A stretch of DNA of 24,559 nt from an uncultured Prevotella sp. GTDB lineage: Bacteria; Bacteroidota; Bacteroidia; Bacteroidales; Bacteroidaceae. Made by a program: the position numbers and the translations under genes. Positions within the stretch are counted from its first letter, which is position 1. Every line of letters starts with the position of its first letter. The notes beneath the pieces are model-generated. The model searched no databases, had not been told where the DNA came from, and saw nothing but the letters and a program-made list of their open reading frames with translations. Shown piece after piece: positions 14,608 through 22,288 of the stretch. The stretch lies in contig CAKQEI010000038.1 in the NCBI GenBank assembly GCA_934230115.1, positions 1 to 24,559 of the forward strand, written 5' to 3'.

Positions 14608-17424
14608 ATGAAATTAAGAAAACTTTTGGTGGCCGCCCTCGTCTTCTTTGCAGGGCTTGCCCAGGCACAGCAGATGCCTCCGATACCAGTCGATCCCGAC
14701 GTGCGTATCGGTAAGTTGGACAACGGATTGACCTACTACATCCGCCACAACAACTGGCCGGAGAACCGTGCAGACTTCTACATTGCACAGAAGGTAGGCT
14801 CCATTCAGGAAGAAGAGTCGCAGCGCGGCTTGGCACACTTCCTTGAGCACATGTGCTTCAACGGCACAAAACACTTCCCTGGCAACCAGGTTATACGCTT
14901 CTGCGAGAGCATTGGTGTGCAGTTCGGTCGCGACCTCAACGCCTACACCTCTATCGACCAGACAGTATACAACATCTCAAATGTGCCCACAACACGCCAG
15001 TCGGCTCTCGACTCTTGCTTGCTCATCCTCAGCGATTGGGCAGGTGCCCTCACTCTCGACCCTAAGGAGATTGACGAGGAGCGCGGAGTTATCCACGAGG
15101 AGTGGCGTCTGCGCACAAGTGCCTCAAGCCGTATGTTCGAGCGCAACTTGCCAGCTATCTATCCAGGCTCTAAGTATGGCAATCGCTACCCTATCGGCCT
15201 TATGTCGGTAATCGACAACTTCAAGTACAAGGAACTCTCTGATTACTATCACAAATGGTATCACCCAACCAACCAGGCCATCGTGGTTGTAGGTAATGTG
15301 GACGTAGACCACACCGAGGCAGAAATCAAGAAACTCTTCTCTGGCTTCAAGAATCCTGAGAACGCCGCTCCAGTTGTCGACGAGCAGGTGCCCGACAATG
15401 CCGAGCCTATCATCATCATCGACAAGGACAAGGAGCAGGAGACAACCGAAGTGAGCCTCATGGTAAAGCACGACGTGTTCCCCGACTCTTTGAAGCACGA
15501 CGTTAACTACCTCGTGTTCAACTATGCCAAGAACGCTGCCATGAGCATGCTCAACGACCGCCTGAGAGAGAAAGCTCTCGACGCAAGCTGCCCATACGTA
15601 TCGGCAAGCGCAGGCGACGGACAGTATATCTTTGCCAAGACTAAGGACGCATTCTCGCTCGACGCATCGCCTAAGGAACTCAGCAAGGCTTCAGAGAGCC
15701 TTAAGGCTGCCTACACAGAGGCTTTGCGTGCTGCCAAATTCGGCTTCACAGCTACAGAGTTTGCACGCTTCAAGGAAAGCTACCTCAGCTCTCTCGACAA
15801 GATGTACAGCAACAAGGACAAGCGCTACAACTCACAGCTCTACCGTCCGCTCGTAGACAACTTCCTTGAGAACGACCCAATGCCTTCTATCGAGTTCACA
15901 TACCCGGTTATGAAGCAGATTGTGCCGATGATTCCTGTAGAGGCTGTCAACGAACTTATGAAGGAACTCGTACCTGAGAACGACAGCAACCTCGTGGTGC
16001 TTGCATTCTGCAACGAGGCAGAGGGCAACGTTTATCCTACCAAGGACCAGTTGCTCAACGCCATCAAGAGCGCACGCTCTGCCGAAATCACAGCATACGT
16101 GGACAACGTGAAGAACGAGCCTATCATGACCACAATGCCTAAGGCTGGCACCATCAAGAAGGAAGTGAAGAACGAGAAGCTTGGCTACACCACTCTCACT
16201 CTCTCCAACGGCGCTACCGTAATCCTCAAGAAGACCGACTACAAGAACGACCAGGTGCTCTTCGCAGGTCGTGCCACAGGCGGTTCTACCATCTATGGAG
16301 CCAAGGACTATGCCAACATGCAGCTCTTCAACGAGGTTATCGACGCAAGCGGTCTTGGTTCATTCTCAGCTACCGAACTTCAGAAGGCTCTCGCAGGAAA
16401 GATTGCCAACGTCAGCTTGTTGCTCGACCAGACAACAACAAACGTAAGCGGCTCATCTACTCCTAAGGACGTTGAGACCATGTTCCAGCTCAACTACCTC
16501 TACTTCACTGGCATCAACAAGGACCAGAAGTCATTCGACAACGTCATTAGCCAGTATGAGGTGCAGCTCAAGAACCGCGACCTCAACCCCGACATCGCAC
16601 TCAGCGACTCTATCACAGCCACTCTCTATGGCCACAACCCACGCTTGGCTCCTATGACCGTCGACCGCTTGAAGGACGTCAACTACGACCGCATTCTTGA
16701 GGTTGCCAAGGAGCGCACAGCCAACGCCAAGGCATGGACATTCATCATCGACGGCAACTTCGACGAAGCTACCATCCGTCCTCTCATCTGCCAGTATATA
16801 GCATCTCTCCCTGTTAAGGGCAAGATTGTCAAGGGCAAGCGCGAGCTCTTCCCGGTTAAGGGTCAGGTGGAGAACATCTTCAAGCGCAAGCAGGAGACTC
16901 CAAAGTCTACAGCCTACATCATCTGGAACAACGAGACAATGCCTTACTCACAGAAGAATGCCATCTGTGCCGACATCGCTGGCCAGGTGCTCTCTATGGA
17001 ATATCTCGCCAAGATACGTGAGAAGGAAAGCGCAGCCTACACAGTAGGCGCACAGGGTATTGGCGGTCTCAGCGACGACAACTACCACATCTTCCAGCTC
17101 TTGGCTTACTGCCCTATGAAGCCTGAGAAGAAGGACGTGGCTCTCAAGATTATGAACGATGAGGTGAAGACTCTTGAGAACACTTGCGACGCTGCCAAGT
17201 TTGCCAAGTGCAAGGAGTTTATGACAAAGCAGTATGCCGACCAGGTGAAGACCAACGGCTACTGGCTCAGCGTTATCTCAAGCAACGTGTTCTACGGCTT
17301 CGACAGCCATAGCAACTATATGAACATTCTCAACTCCCTCACTCCGCAGGACATCTGCAACTTCATGAAGGAGTTCAACAAGGCTGGCAACAAGGTTACT
17401 GTAATGATGCTGCCTGAGGAATAA
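14608..17424 (+). CDS. Secreted M16-family zinc metallopeptidase
   Basis: A 938-residue, two-module M16 (pitrilysin/insulinase-like) peptidase. A signal peptide with an AQA cleavage site near residue 20 sends it to the periplasm. The inverted zinc motif H-F-L-E-H is at 77-81, and Glu158 (in DEERGVIHEEWR) stands exactly 76 residues after it, the expected third ligand spacing. The C-terminal half repeats the fold without the zinc site, as in other M16 proteins that form a peptide chamber. Likely role is degradation of peptides in the periplasm. It has its own -7 box and a terminator directly after, so it is probably a single-gene unit. Codon use is intermediate between the bulk and pckA, suggesting good expression. 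Confidence 0.94.
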   Translation: MKLRKLLVAALVFFAGLAQAQQMPPIPVDPDVRIGKLDNGLTYYIRHNNWPENRADFYIAQKVGSIQEEESQRGLAHFLEHMCFNGTKHFPGNQVIRFCESIGVQFGRDLNAYTSIDQTVYNISNVPTTRQSALDSCLLILSDWAGALTLDPKEIDEERGVIHEEWRLRTSASSRMFERNLPAIYPGSKYGNRYPIGLMSVIDNFKYKELSDYYHKWYHPTNQAIVVVGNVDVDHTEAEIKKLFSGFKNPENAAPVVDEQVPDNAEPIIIIDKDKEQETTEVSLMVKHDVFPDSLKHDVNYLVFNYAKNAAMSMLNDRLREKALDASCPYVSASAGDGQYIFAKTKDAFSLDASPKELSKASESLKAAYTEALRAAKFGFTATEFARFKESYLSSLDKMYSNKDKRYNSQLYRPLVDNFLENDPMPSIEFTYPVMKQIVPMIPVEAVNELMKELVPENDSNLVVLAFCNEAEGNVYPTKDQLLNAIKSARSAEITAYVDNVKNEPIMTTMPKAGTIKKEVKNEKLGYTTLTLSNGATVILKKTDYKNDQVLFAGRATGGSTIYGAKDYANMQLFNEVIDASGLGSFSATELQKALAGKIANVSLLLDQTTTNVSGSSTPKDVETMFQLNYLYFTGINKDQKSFDNVISQYEVQLKNRDLNPDIALSDSITATLYGHNPRLAPMTVDRLKDVNYDRILEVAKERTANAKAWTFIIDGNFDEATIRPLICQYIASLPVKGKIVKGKRELFPVKGQVENIFKRKQETPKSTAYIIWNNETMPYSQKNAICADIAGQVLSMEYLAKIREKESAAYTVGAQGIGGLSDDNYHIFQLLAYCPMKPEKKDVALKIMNDEVKTLENTCDAAKFAKCKEFMTKQYADQVKTNGYWLSVISSNVFYGFDSHSNYMNILNSLTPQDICNFMKEFNKAGNKVTVMMLPEE

Positions 17425-17447
17425 AAAAGACACTCAATATTAACATA

Positions 17448-17483
17448 AGAGGTCGAGCATTTTTTGCCCGACCTCTTTTTTTT
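17448..17483 (+). terminator. Intrinsic terminator after the M16 peptidase
   Basis: agaggtcg (17448-17455) pairs with cgacctct (17469-17476), followed by eight T (17476-17483). It lies between convergent genes and works chiefly on plus. Confidence 0.85.
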
Positions 17484-17491
17484 ATCTGATT

Positions 17492-19060
17492 CTATTGTTT
17501 CTTGCATGCCCTTATCCTCGAGAGATAAGACCGCATGGAACCCTTGCTTATACATAGAATATCAGCTATCTCCTCATCACTCTTGCCAAGATGTTGAAGC
17601 ATGAGTATAAGCCGGTTTTGCGTTGTAAGTCTATCATAGCTGCTTTCCAACATTTTATAGAAATCGGCATCCACTATTCTATAATATGCCATAACATCCT
17701 CCATCGCATGTGCGTCTCGTTTCTCTACAAACTTGCCCAAAGCTAATCCCTCATATATGCGCCGTCCTTTGGAAAGACTCCTTATGTAATCGCTCATGCT
17801 TTTCTTCATCTCCTTAGTCAGACGTTCCAACTCTTTTTTGTTGTCTCCATTGAGTTTCCTCAGAGTGGATATTTCTTCCGCATATTCTGAAAAGTCAGCC
17901 TTCGCCTTCAACAGCTCTTTATCCTTCCTTCTCTTCATCACAACTAAAGCAATGATAGCCACTATGAACAAAAAGCATAAACAACTGCATATACATATTG
18001 CTAATAAATTGTTTTTTGTAGTTCTCTCCTCCACTTCATCATTATCAAACTTGTACTGTATATCTTTAGTCCCTTCCACTTTATTCTTTTCCGCTAAAGA
18101 ATCCATGTATTCCACCTCCTTTTTGAAGTAGAAGGCAGCTTCCTCATGTTTATTCTTAGCAAGCATCACTTGTCCAAGGCCATGGTATGCAGCTATAGTA
18201 TGGTCAATTTTTGTTGACCGTTTCAACTTTTGTTTATACATATACTCTGCCTTATCATAATCTCTTTTCTTTAAATAATACATACCTGCTATTCCATATA
18301 CCTTAGGGTCACAGCCTAAAGAGAGAGCCTTCTGCAAATACCGACTTGCACGTAATGTATCATTTGTTCTAAGATAATAAGCACTAACTTCAGCATAATA
18401 ACCACCTTTATCCCCATCTTTACAATACTCTATATAAGGTAGGAATTGTTTTAAACATATACCAGCACTATCCTTCTTATCCATTTTACCATAACAAATA
18501 TACTCACTAAATTTAGAGAACAGATATCTTGAAGGGCTCTTCATTTGCTCAGACGCAAAAGTACATTTCTTCGCATAATCGAGAGACAGCTGATAGTTCT
18601 CAGACTCAAAATTGCAATAAGCCAACGAAGACCATACCTTATATTGTAGATTTGGACTTGCCTTGCCGATTAACTTTTCTGCCTTTTTGAAATAATGTAT
18701 TCCTTCTGCAACATTACCATTGTCATATAGGTCACCTGCCTTATAGTAATAAGCCTCAGCAAGCAATCTTGTATCAAAGACCTTCTCATAATAATGCACA
18801 CAACTATCAATAGTACATTTCGATATTGAATTATAATTACGAGAAGCTATTTGAACACTTAACAGATTATAGTAATTATAATCATCTTCATCCCTCAAAC
18901 TCTTAACATCAATTTTTCTTATTGATACAATAGCAGCCTCTACACTATCTTGTGCCAATAAACTATCTATACGTTTGAGTTCATCGCTATGATCTTTTGC
19001 ACTACATGCAAACAAAATGATTGGCAGAAACAAACATGTCGCTATCTTCTTTATTTTCAT
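17492..19060 (-). CDS. TPR lipoprotein / membrane / HTH one-protein regulator
   Basis: 522 residues. The N-terminus MKIKKIATCLFLPIILFAC looks like a lipoprotein signal with Cys19, or an uncleaved anchor. Residues about 25-330 are a chain of degenerate TPR helices (for example AEAYYYKAGDLYDNGNVAEG 101-120 and DYDKAEYMYKQKL 267-279). A membrane helix lies at 352-375, a coiled coil at about 380-425, and a C-terminal LuxR/sigma-4-like HTH at about 478-517 (DEEIADILCISKGSMRSYLS). The layout suggests a sensor with periplasmic TPRs controlling a cytoplasmic DNA-binding tail, a type common in Bacteroidota; its signal and targets are unknown. A lipid-anchored N-terminus plus a later membrane helix would be unusual topology. 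Base composition is more A/T-rich than the housekeeping genes. Divergent from copy B of the small membrane gene. Confidence 0.85.
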   Translation of the reverse strand: MKIKKIATCLFLPIILFACSAKDHSDELKRIDSLLAQDSVEAAIVSIRKIDVKSLRDEDDYNYYNLLSVQIASRNYNSISKCTIDSCVHYYEKVFDTRLLAEAYYYKAGDLYDNGNVAEGIHYFKKAEKLIGKASPNLQYKVWSSLAYCNFESENYQLSLDYAKKCTFASEQMKSPSRYLFSKFSEYICYGKMDKKDSAGICLKQFLPYIEYCKDGDKGGYYAEVSAYYLRTNDTLRASRYLQKALSLGCDPKVYGIAGMYYLKKRDYDKAEYMYKQKLKRSTKIDHTIAAYHGLGQVMLAKNKHEEAAFYFKKEVEYMDSLAEKNKVEGTKDIQYKFDNDEVEERTTKNNLLAICICSCLCFLFIVAIIALVVMKRRKDKELLKAKADFSEYAEEISTLRKLNGDNKKELERLTKEMKKSMSDYIRSLSKGRRIYEGLALGKFVEKRDAHAMEDVMAYYRIVDADFYKMLESSYDRLTTQNRLILMLQHLGKSDEEIADILCISKGSMRSYLSRIRACKKQ

Positions 19061-19084
19061 TGTACCTTATTTTGATATTTCATG

Positions 19085-19092
19085 CAAATATA
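19085..19092 (-). promoter_or_regulatory. -7 box for the TPR/HTH regulator
   Basis: Minus strand TATATTTG, an exact TAnnTTTG, 24 bp upstream of the ATG. No good -33 element at 19-21 bp. Confidence 0.5.
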
Positions 19093-19300
19093 CAATTATT
19101 ACCTTAATAATAAATATAAAGAAACAAGTTTTTGAGGTTTAGACAGCCTTTTCTGCGTTTTTTATAACTAAAGATGTTGCAATAATTGCCTTAAAAGCAT
19201 TATTTTTAAGGTATTAAAACAAGCATAAGTATCTATATATCACTAAATTATGTACGATAACGAAATTGCAACAACAGCAAAAAAATTATAACATAAAAAG
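19093..19300. other. Divergent intergenic region with a short hairpin
   Basis: A/T-rich region between the regulator and copy B. It contains ccttaaaa (19189-19196) inverted as ttttaagg (19204-19211), a possible operator or weak stem. No gene seen. Confidence 0.4.
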
Positions 19301-19331
19301 TTGTATTATAAATCTTTAAATTATAATTTTG
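19301..19331 (+). promoter_or_regulatory. Promoter of copy B of the small membrane-protein gene
   Basis: TTG (19301-19303), a 20-bp spacer and TAATTTTG (19324-19331). Its position shows that the open frame's upstream TTG codon at 19301 is not the start: translation most likely begins at ATG 19388. Confidence 0.6.
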
Positions 19332-19387
19332 CTACAAGAAAACAATTAAACAATTATGCTTATGAATCAATATTAAATTTAAATCGT

Positions 19388-19723
19388 ATGGGAAATATTT
19401 ATATTCTTTTATTCTGCATCATATTATGTTGTGTAGACTATTATGTTTGGCAACGCAAGCTTGCTAAAAGCAGTACTAATGGCACAGAAATGGTGCTACA
19501 GAAAATGGTAAAAGTGACAAATTTGTTGACATGGCTTACAGTCTCGGCTTTGATAGCCTTTCACTTCTCTGTGGTGTCGTTGACGTTTAGTGCCCTCGCT
19601 TTATTGTCAGGAGTCCTCTCTCTCTTCTCCTGCCATAAAGCGGGCTGCAGCAAGGATGTTATAAGAATATATGCCGTGATGGCTTTGATTCTTGTAGGAA
19701 ATGTTGCTATGTATTATCGTTAA
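19388..19723 (+). CDS. Small three-helix membrane protein, copy B of a duplicated gene
   Basis: 111 residues from ATG 19388. The frame is open to 19301, but a promoter overlaps that part, and MGNIYILLFCIILCCVDYY aligns with the N-terminus of copy A, so the later start is preferred. It has the same features as copy A: CCVDYY at the end of helix 1, a KSSTNGTEMVLQKM loop, a long hydrophobic middle, SCHKAGC, and a last helix ending MYYR. DNA identity to the copy at 987-1367 is about 96% over about 310 bp, and the similarity stops near both ends of the coding region. The family is unknown to me. A link to the adjacent regulator (divergent, 327 bp away) is inferred from both copies having such a neighbour. 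Confidence 0.75.
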   Translation: MGNIYILLFCIILCCVDYYVWQRKLAKSSTNGTEMVLQKMVKVTNLLTWLTVSALIAFHFSVVSLTFSALALLSGVLSLFSCHKAGCSKDVIRIYAVMALILVGNVAMYYR

Positions 19724-19754
19724 TTGGGACAAAGACAATGTCGCTAACTTTTGG

Positions 19755-19780
19755 ATTTATGACACTCAAATATCATAAAT
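19755..19780 (+). repeat. A/T-rich hairpin after copy B
   Basis: atttatga (19755-19762) is inverted as tcataaat (19773-19780) with a 10-nt loop; a second palindrome catact-gt-agtatg follows at 19806-19819. They might act as weak terminators or protein sites; neither has a T tract. Confidence 0.4.
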
Positions 19781-19845
19781 ACATTTGTTGGCGTTGCTCT
19801 ATCACCATACTGTAGTATGCGATTATAGCATAATTTCCATAAAAA

Positions 19846-19926
19846 TCCCTCAATGAGGGACGTTTCCCTACAAATATTTCCCTCAATGAGGGAGATTTTC
19901 GTGCAAAAATCTCCCTCATTGAGGGA
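19846..19926. promoter_or_regulatory. Three 15-bp palindromes at exact 33-bp spacing, operator-like
   Basis: tccctcaatgaggga at 19846-19860 and 19879-19893, and its complement tccctcattgaggga at 19912-19926. Start-to-start distance is 33 bp in both intervals, about three helical turns, so bound dimers would lie on nearly the same DNA face. The third site ends 7 bp before the -7 box at 19934-19941, inside the expected -33 to -7 interval, the classic place for a repressor. The intervening sequences are unrelated. As RNA each could form a CCCTC-ATT-GAGGG hairpin. Confidence 0.7.
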
Positions 19927-19933
19927 TTTTTAG

Positions 19934-19941
19934 TATTTTTG
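19934..19941 (+). promoter_or_regulatory. -7 box for the AAA/DUF4143 ATPase gene
   Basis: TATTTTTG, an exact TAnnTTTG, 23 bp before ATG 19965. The third palindrome occupies the spacer region upstream. Confidence 0.55.
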
Positions 19942-19964
19942 CATATACCAAAACAAGATAGTAT

Positions 19965-20057
19965 ATGATAGACTTAAATCTTTACACCTATATGAGTGAG
20001 CTGCTCAAGCAGACACCATTGAAGTTTATCCGCTACAAATACGATAAGATAAACTAG
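19965..20057 (+). pseudogene. Detached 5' end of the ATPase gene, ending in an in-frame TAG
   Basis: ATG 19965 opens 30 codons (MIDLNLYTYMSELLKQTPLK to KYDKIN), then TAG 20055-20057, then, in the same frame, D-A-R-M-I-G-I-L-G-P-R-G. In this family I recall Y-D-x-I-N-W-x-A-R at this position, so a TGG tryptophan codon has probably become TAG by a single change. The promoter and spacing point to 19965 as the original start. Confidence 0.75.
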
Positions 20058-20066
20058 GATGCGCGT

Positions 20067-21137
20067 ATGATAGGCATACTCGGACCACGAGGTATCGGCA
20101 AATCTACAATGGTACTGCAACGCATCAAGAACACTCCTGACAACCACAGTCTGTATGTTGCTGCCGACAACATTTATTTTGCCAATAACCGTCTTACCGA
20201 CCTTGCTGACGACTTCGTGAAAGAGGGCGGCACACATCTGTATATTGACGAGGTGCATAAGTATAATGGATGGAGCAGAGAATTGAAACAGATTTACGAC
20301 ATTCATCCGTCGCTGCACGTGATATTCACAGGATCCTCTGTGCTCGACATTTATCGTGGCGAAGCTGACTTGAGTCGCCGTGCTCTGATGTATTTCATGT
20401 ACGGACTCTCATTCAGAGAATATTTAGGGTTGTTTCATGATGTGTCATGCCCTGTCTACACATTGGACGAAATACTTGCCAACCAGGCTACAATAGATAA
20501 TGTAGACCACCCGCTACCCCTATTCCGCGATTATCTTAGTCGTGGTTATTATCCGTTTGCCATACAGGGCGATTTCCCAATACGTATGCAGCAAGTTGTC
20601 GGTCAAACCATAGAGGTAGACATTCCACAATATGCAGACATGAAAGCCTCTACCTCACGCAAACTGAAACAGTTGCTGGCCATACTATCGCACCTCGCAC
20701 CCTACAAGCCTGTAGCCGACAGTCTTGCCACGGAGATAGGCGTGAGTAAAAACAGCGTACCTGATTATCTTGCATATCTTGAGAAATCGGGCATGATAGG
20801 ACTCTTGCGCGACGACACATCAGGCATACGCAGTCTTGGCAAGATAGAGAAGGCTTATATTGACAATCCGAGTCTGATGACAATTCTTGCCGGTGGCAAT
20901 CCTGACATTGGAAACCTTCGTGAGACATTCTTCTACAATCAAATGCGTGTATGCAATAATGTCACAGCTTCGCGTGTGTCGGACTTTGTTATTGGCAAAT
21001 TCACTTTTGAGATAGGCGGACGCAAAAAAGGTCAAAAGCAAATTGAGGGTATCGACAATGCCTATATCGTAAAAGACGATATAGAAATGGGAATGGGAAA
21101 CATCATTCCTCTGTGGTGCTTTGGATTGAATTATTAA
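20067..21137 (+). CDS. AAA (AAA_14) / winged-helix / DUF4143 ATPase, probably disrupted
   Basis: 356 residues from ATG 20067, the first ATG after the nonsense codon. Walker A GPRGIGKST (6-14), Walker B HLYIDEVH (57-64), FTGSSVLD sensor region (87-94), a winged-helix segment at about 198-247 (SLATEIGVSKNSVPDYLAYL), and a C-terminal DUF4143 part with a nuclease-like F-T-F-E-I-G-G-R-K-K strand (312-321). Such ATPases are abundant in Bacteroidota and archaea; their job is unsettled, with mobile elements, toxin-like or defence roles suggested. Restart at 20067 would keep the P-loop but lose 34 residues, including the first strand's lead-in. It is either a recent pseudogene or a shortened product. 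A stem-loop follows. The winged helix may bind the palindromes upstream, which is inference. Confidence 0.75.
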   Translation: MIGILGPRGIGKSTMVLQRIKNTPDNHSLYVAADNIYFANNRLTDLADDFVKEGGTHLYIDEVHKYNGWSRELKQIYDIHPSLHVIFTGSSVLDIYRGEADLSRRALMYFMYGLSFREYLGLFHDVSCPVYTLDEILANQATIDNVDHPLPLFRDYLSRGYYPFAIQGDFPIRMQQVVGQTIEVDIPQYADMKASTSRKLKQLLAILSHLAPYKPVADSLATEIGVSKNSVPDYLAYLEKSGMIGLLRDDTSGIRSLGKIEKAYIDNPSLMTILAGGNPDIGNLRETFFYNQMRVCNNVTASRVSDFVIGKFTFEIGGRKKGQKQIEGIDNAYIVKDDIEMGMGNIIPLWCFGLNY

Positions 21138-21169
21138 TAATGAGGGTGTGTCTTGACACACCCTCATTA
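21138..21169. terminator. Stem-loop between convergent genes
   Basis: taatgagggtgtg (21138-21150) pairs with cacaccctcatta (21157-21169), starting at the base after the ATPase stop. It has no T run, so it may terminate inefficiently or act as an mRNA end block for both flanking genes. Confidence 0.6.
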
Positions 21170-21192
21170 ATGTTATGGAAGCCTCAACAGCA

Positions 21193-21591
21193 TTACAATT
21201 TTTCAAATTCCTCGAAAATCTTAGCCGCTGTCTCCTTAAACTCCTCCTCCGAGAGCGAGAGTTTAGGATTGGAGAAGATCATATCCTTCTCCGACTGCAT
21301 CGGCACAAGATGAATGTGGGCATGCGGAACCTCAAGTCCGAGCACAGCCTCGCCCACCTTGATGCATGGGAAAGCACGCTTGATGGCAACCGCCACCTTC
21401 TTGGCAAACACCTGGAACTCTGCTATCTCGTCGTCGTCCATGTCGAAGATATAGTCCACCTCACGACGTGGGATTACGAGCGTATGGCCCTTCACCAACG
21501 GGTTGATATCGAGGAAAGCGTAGAATTTCTCGCTTTCGGCACACTTGTAGCTGGGTATCTCGCCAGCAGCTATCTTTGAAAAAATATCCAT
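21193..21591 (-). CDS. HIT-family nucleotide hydrolase/transferase
   Basis: A 132-residue cytoplasmic protein of the HinT-like group, which hydrolyses adenosine phosphoramidates or other AMP conjugates. The histidine triad HAHIH (90-94) lies in the expected VPHAHIHLVPM context near the C-terminus. The N-terminal DIFSKIAAGEIPSYK is characteristic of the family, and length is normal. It starts 31 bp after greA on the same strand, so the two are probably co-transcribed; this pairing is one I recall from other Bacteroidota. Its physiological substrate cannot be told from sequence. Confidence 0.94.
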   Translation of the reverse strand: MDIFSKIAAGEIPSYKCAESEKFYAFLDINPLVKGHTLVIPRREVDYIFDMDDDEIAEFQVFAKKVAVAIKRAFPCIKVGEAVLGLEVPHAHIHLVPMQSEKDMIFSNPKLSLSEEEFKETAAKIFEEFEKL

Positions 21592-21622
21592 ATGCCTTAT
21601 TGTTTTTAAATGGTTATTCTCT

Positions 21623-22090
21623 TTACTCGATTGTAATCTTGTCGATGCGCAAGTGGATAGTGCCGCGTGGAATCTTTATTTCCACCTCGTCGCCCACCTT
21701 GTGGTTGAGCAATCCCTGTGCGATAGGAGTAGTGATAGAGATCTTGCCCTCACGCAGGTTAGCCTCGCTCTCGCTGACAATAGTGTATGACATCTTGGCC
21801 TTGTTGGCAAGGTTGGTCATTTCCACCTTCGAGAGTATCTGTACACTATCGGTGCTAAGGCGCGAAGTGTCAATAATCTTTGCCTCAGCTATAGAGACTT
21901 TGATACGGTTGATTTTCTCTTCGAGATGCGCCTGTGCCTCCTTGGCAGCGTCGTACTCGGCATTCTCGCTCAAGTCTCCCTTGTCGCGAGCCTCAGCAAT
22001 AGCGGCCGATGCCTTGGGGCGCTCTACAGATTCGAGCTGTTTGAGTTCAGCCACGAGCTTGTCGTAGCCTTCTTGTGACATGTAAGCCAT
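21623..22090 (-). CDS. greA: Transcription elongation factor GreA
   Basis: GreA enters the secondary channel of RNA polymerase and stimulates cleavage of the backtracked transcript. The 155-residue protein has an N-terminal antiparallel coiled coil with the acidic tip DLSENAEY (39-46), whose Asp and Glu position the catalytic metal, and a C-terminal FKBP-like domain ending with GDEVEIKIPRGTIHLRI. Length is usual. ATG 22090 gives MAYMSQEGYDKL; a start at Met4 (MSQEGYDKL) is a possible alternative. A strong promoter lies about 130 bp upstream, with a terminator-like hairpin between promoter and gene. HIT gene downstream. Confidence 0.96.
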   Translation of the reverse strand: MAYMSQEGYDKLVAELKQLESVERPKASAAIAEARDKGDLSENAEYDAAKEAQAHLEEKINRIKVSIAEAKIIDTSRLSTDSVQILSKVEMTNLANKAKMSYTIVSESEANLREGKISITTPIAQGLLNHKVGDEVEIKIPRGTIHLRIDKITIE

Positions 22091-22141
22091 AATAAAAAAT
22101 GTTTTGTTTTATTGTTAGTTATTCTTTTGTATATACCAAAT

Positions 22142-22185
22142 AAAAAACCAAGAATTCCGACACTGGTCTTACTGCCGAAATTCTC
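22142..22185 (-). terminator. Terminator-like hairpin in the greA leader
   Basis: Read on minus, 13 bases (22185-22173) pair fully with 22162-22150 (ten Watson-Crick, three G-U pairs), with a 10-nt loop, followed directly by GG and a run of six T (22147-22142). It stands downstream of the greA promoter and 52 bp upstream of the greA ATG, and 104 bp after the rnhB stop. It could end rnhB transcripts, attenuate greA, or do both. Confidence 0.65.
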
Positions 22186-22219
22186 AGTTCCTATTACGTC
22201 CAAAAAGTTTTTACGCCTA

Positions 22220-22252
22220 CAAAGTTATGAATTTAAATCGATATTACCAAAA
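22220..22252 (-). promoter_or_regulatory. Promoter of greA
   Basis: Minus strand TTTTG (22252-22248), a 20-bp spacer and TAACTTTG (22227-22220), an exact TAnnTTTG. Transcription would begin near 22213, giving a leader of about 120 nt. Confidence 0.65.
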
Positions 22253-22288
22253 CTTTGGCGATATTAATCCGTTTTGAGATATTTATAT

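Noticed and set aside
19301..19387. 29-residue N-terminal extension of copy B
   Set aside because: It starts at TTG, overlaps the promoter and has no counterpart in copy A; ATG 19388 is better.
19846..19926. Three regular repeats considered as a small CRISPR array
   Set aside because: Repeats of 15 bp with 18-bp spacers are too short, they are perfect palindromes, and no cas genes are near.
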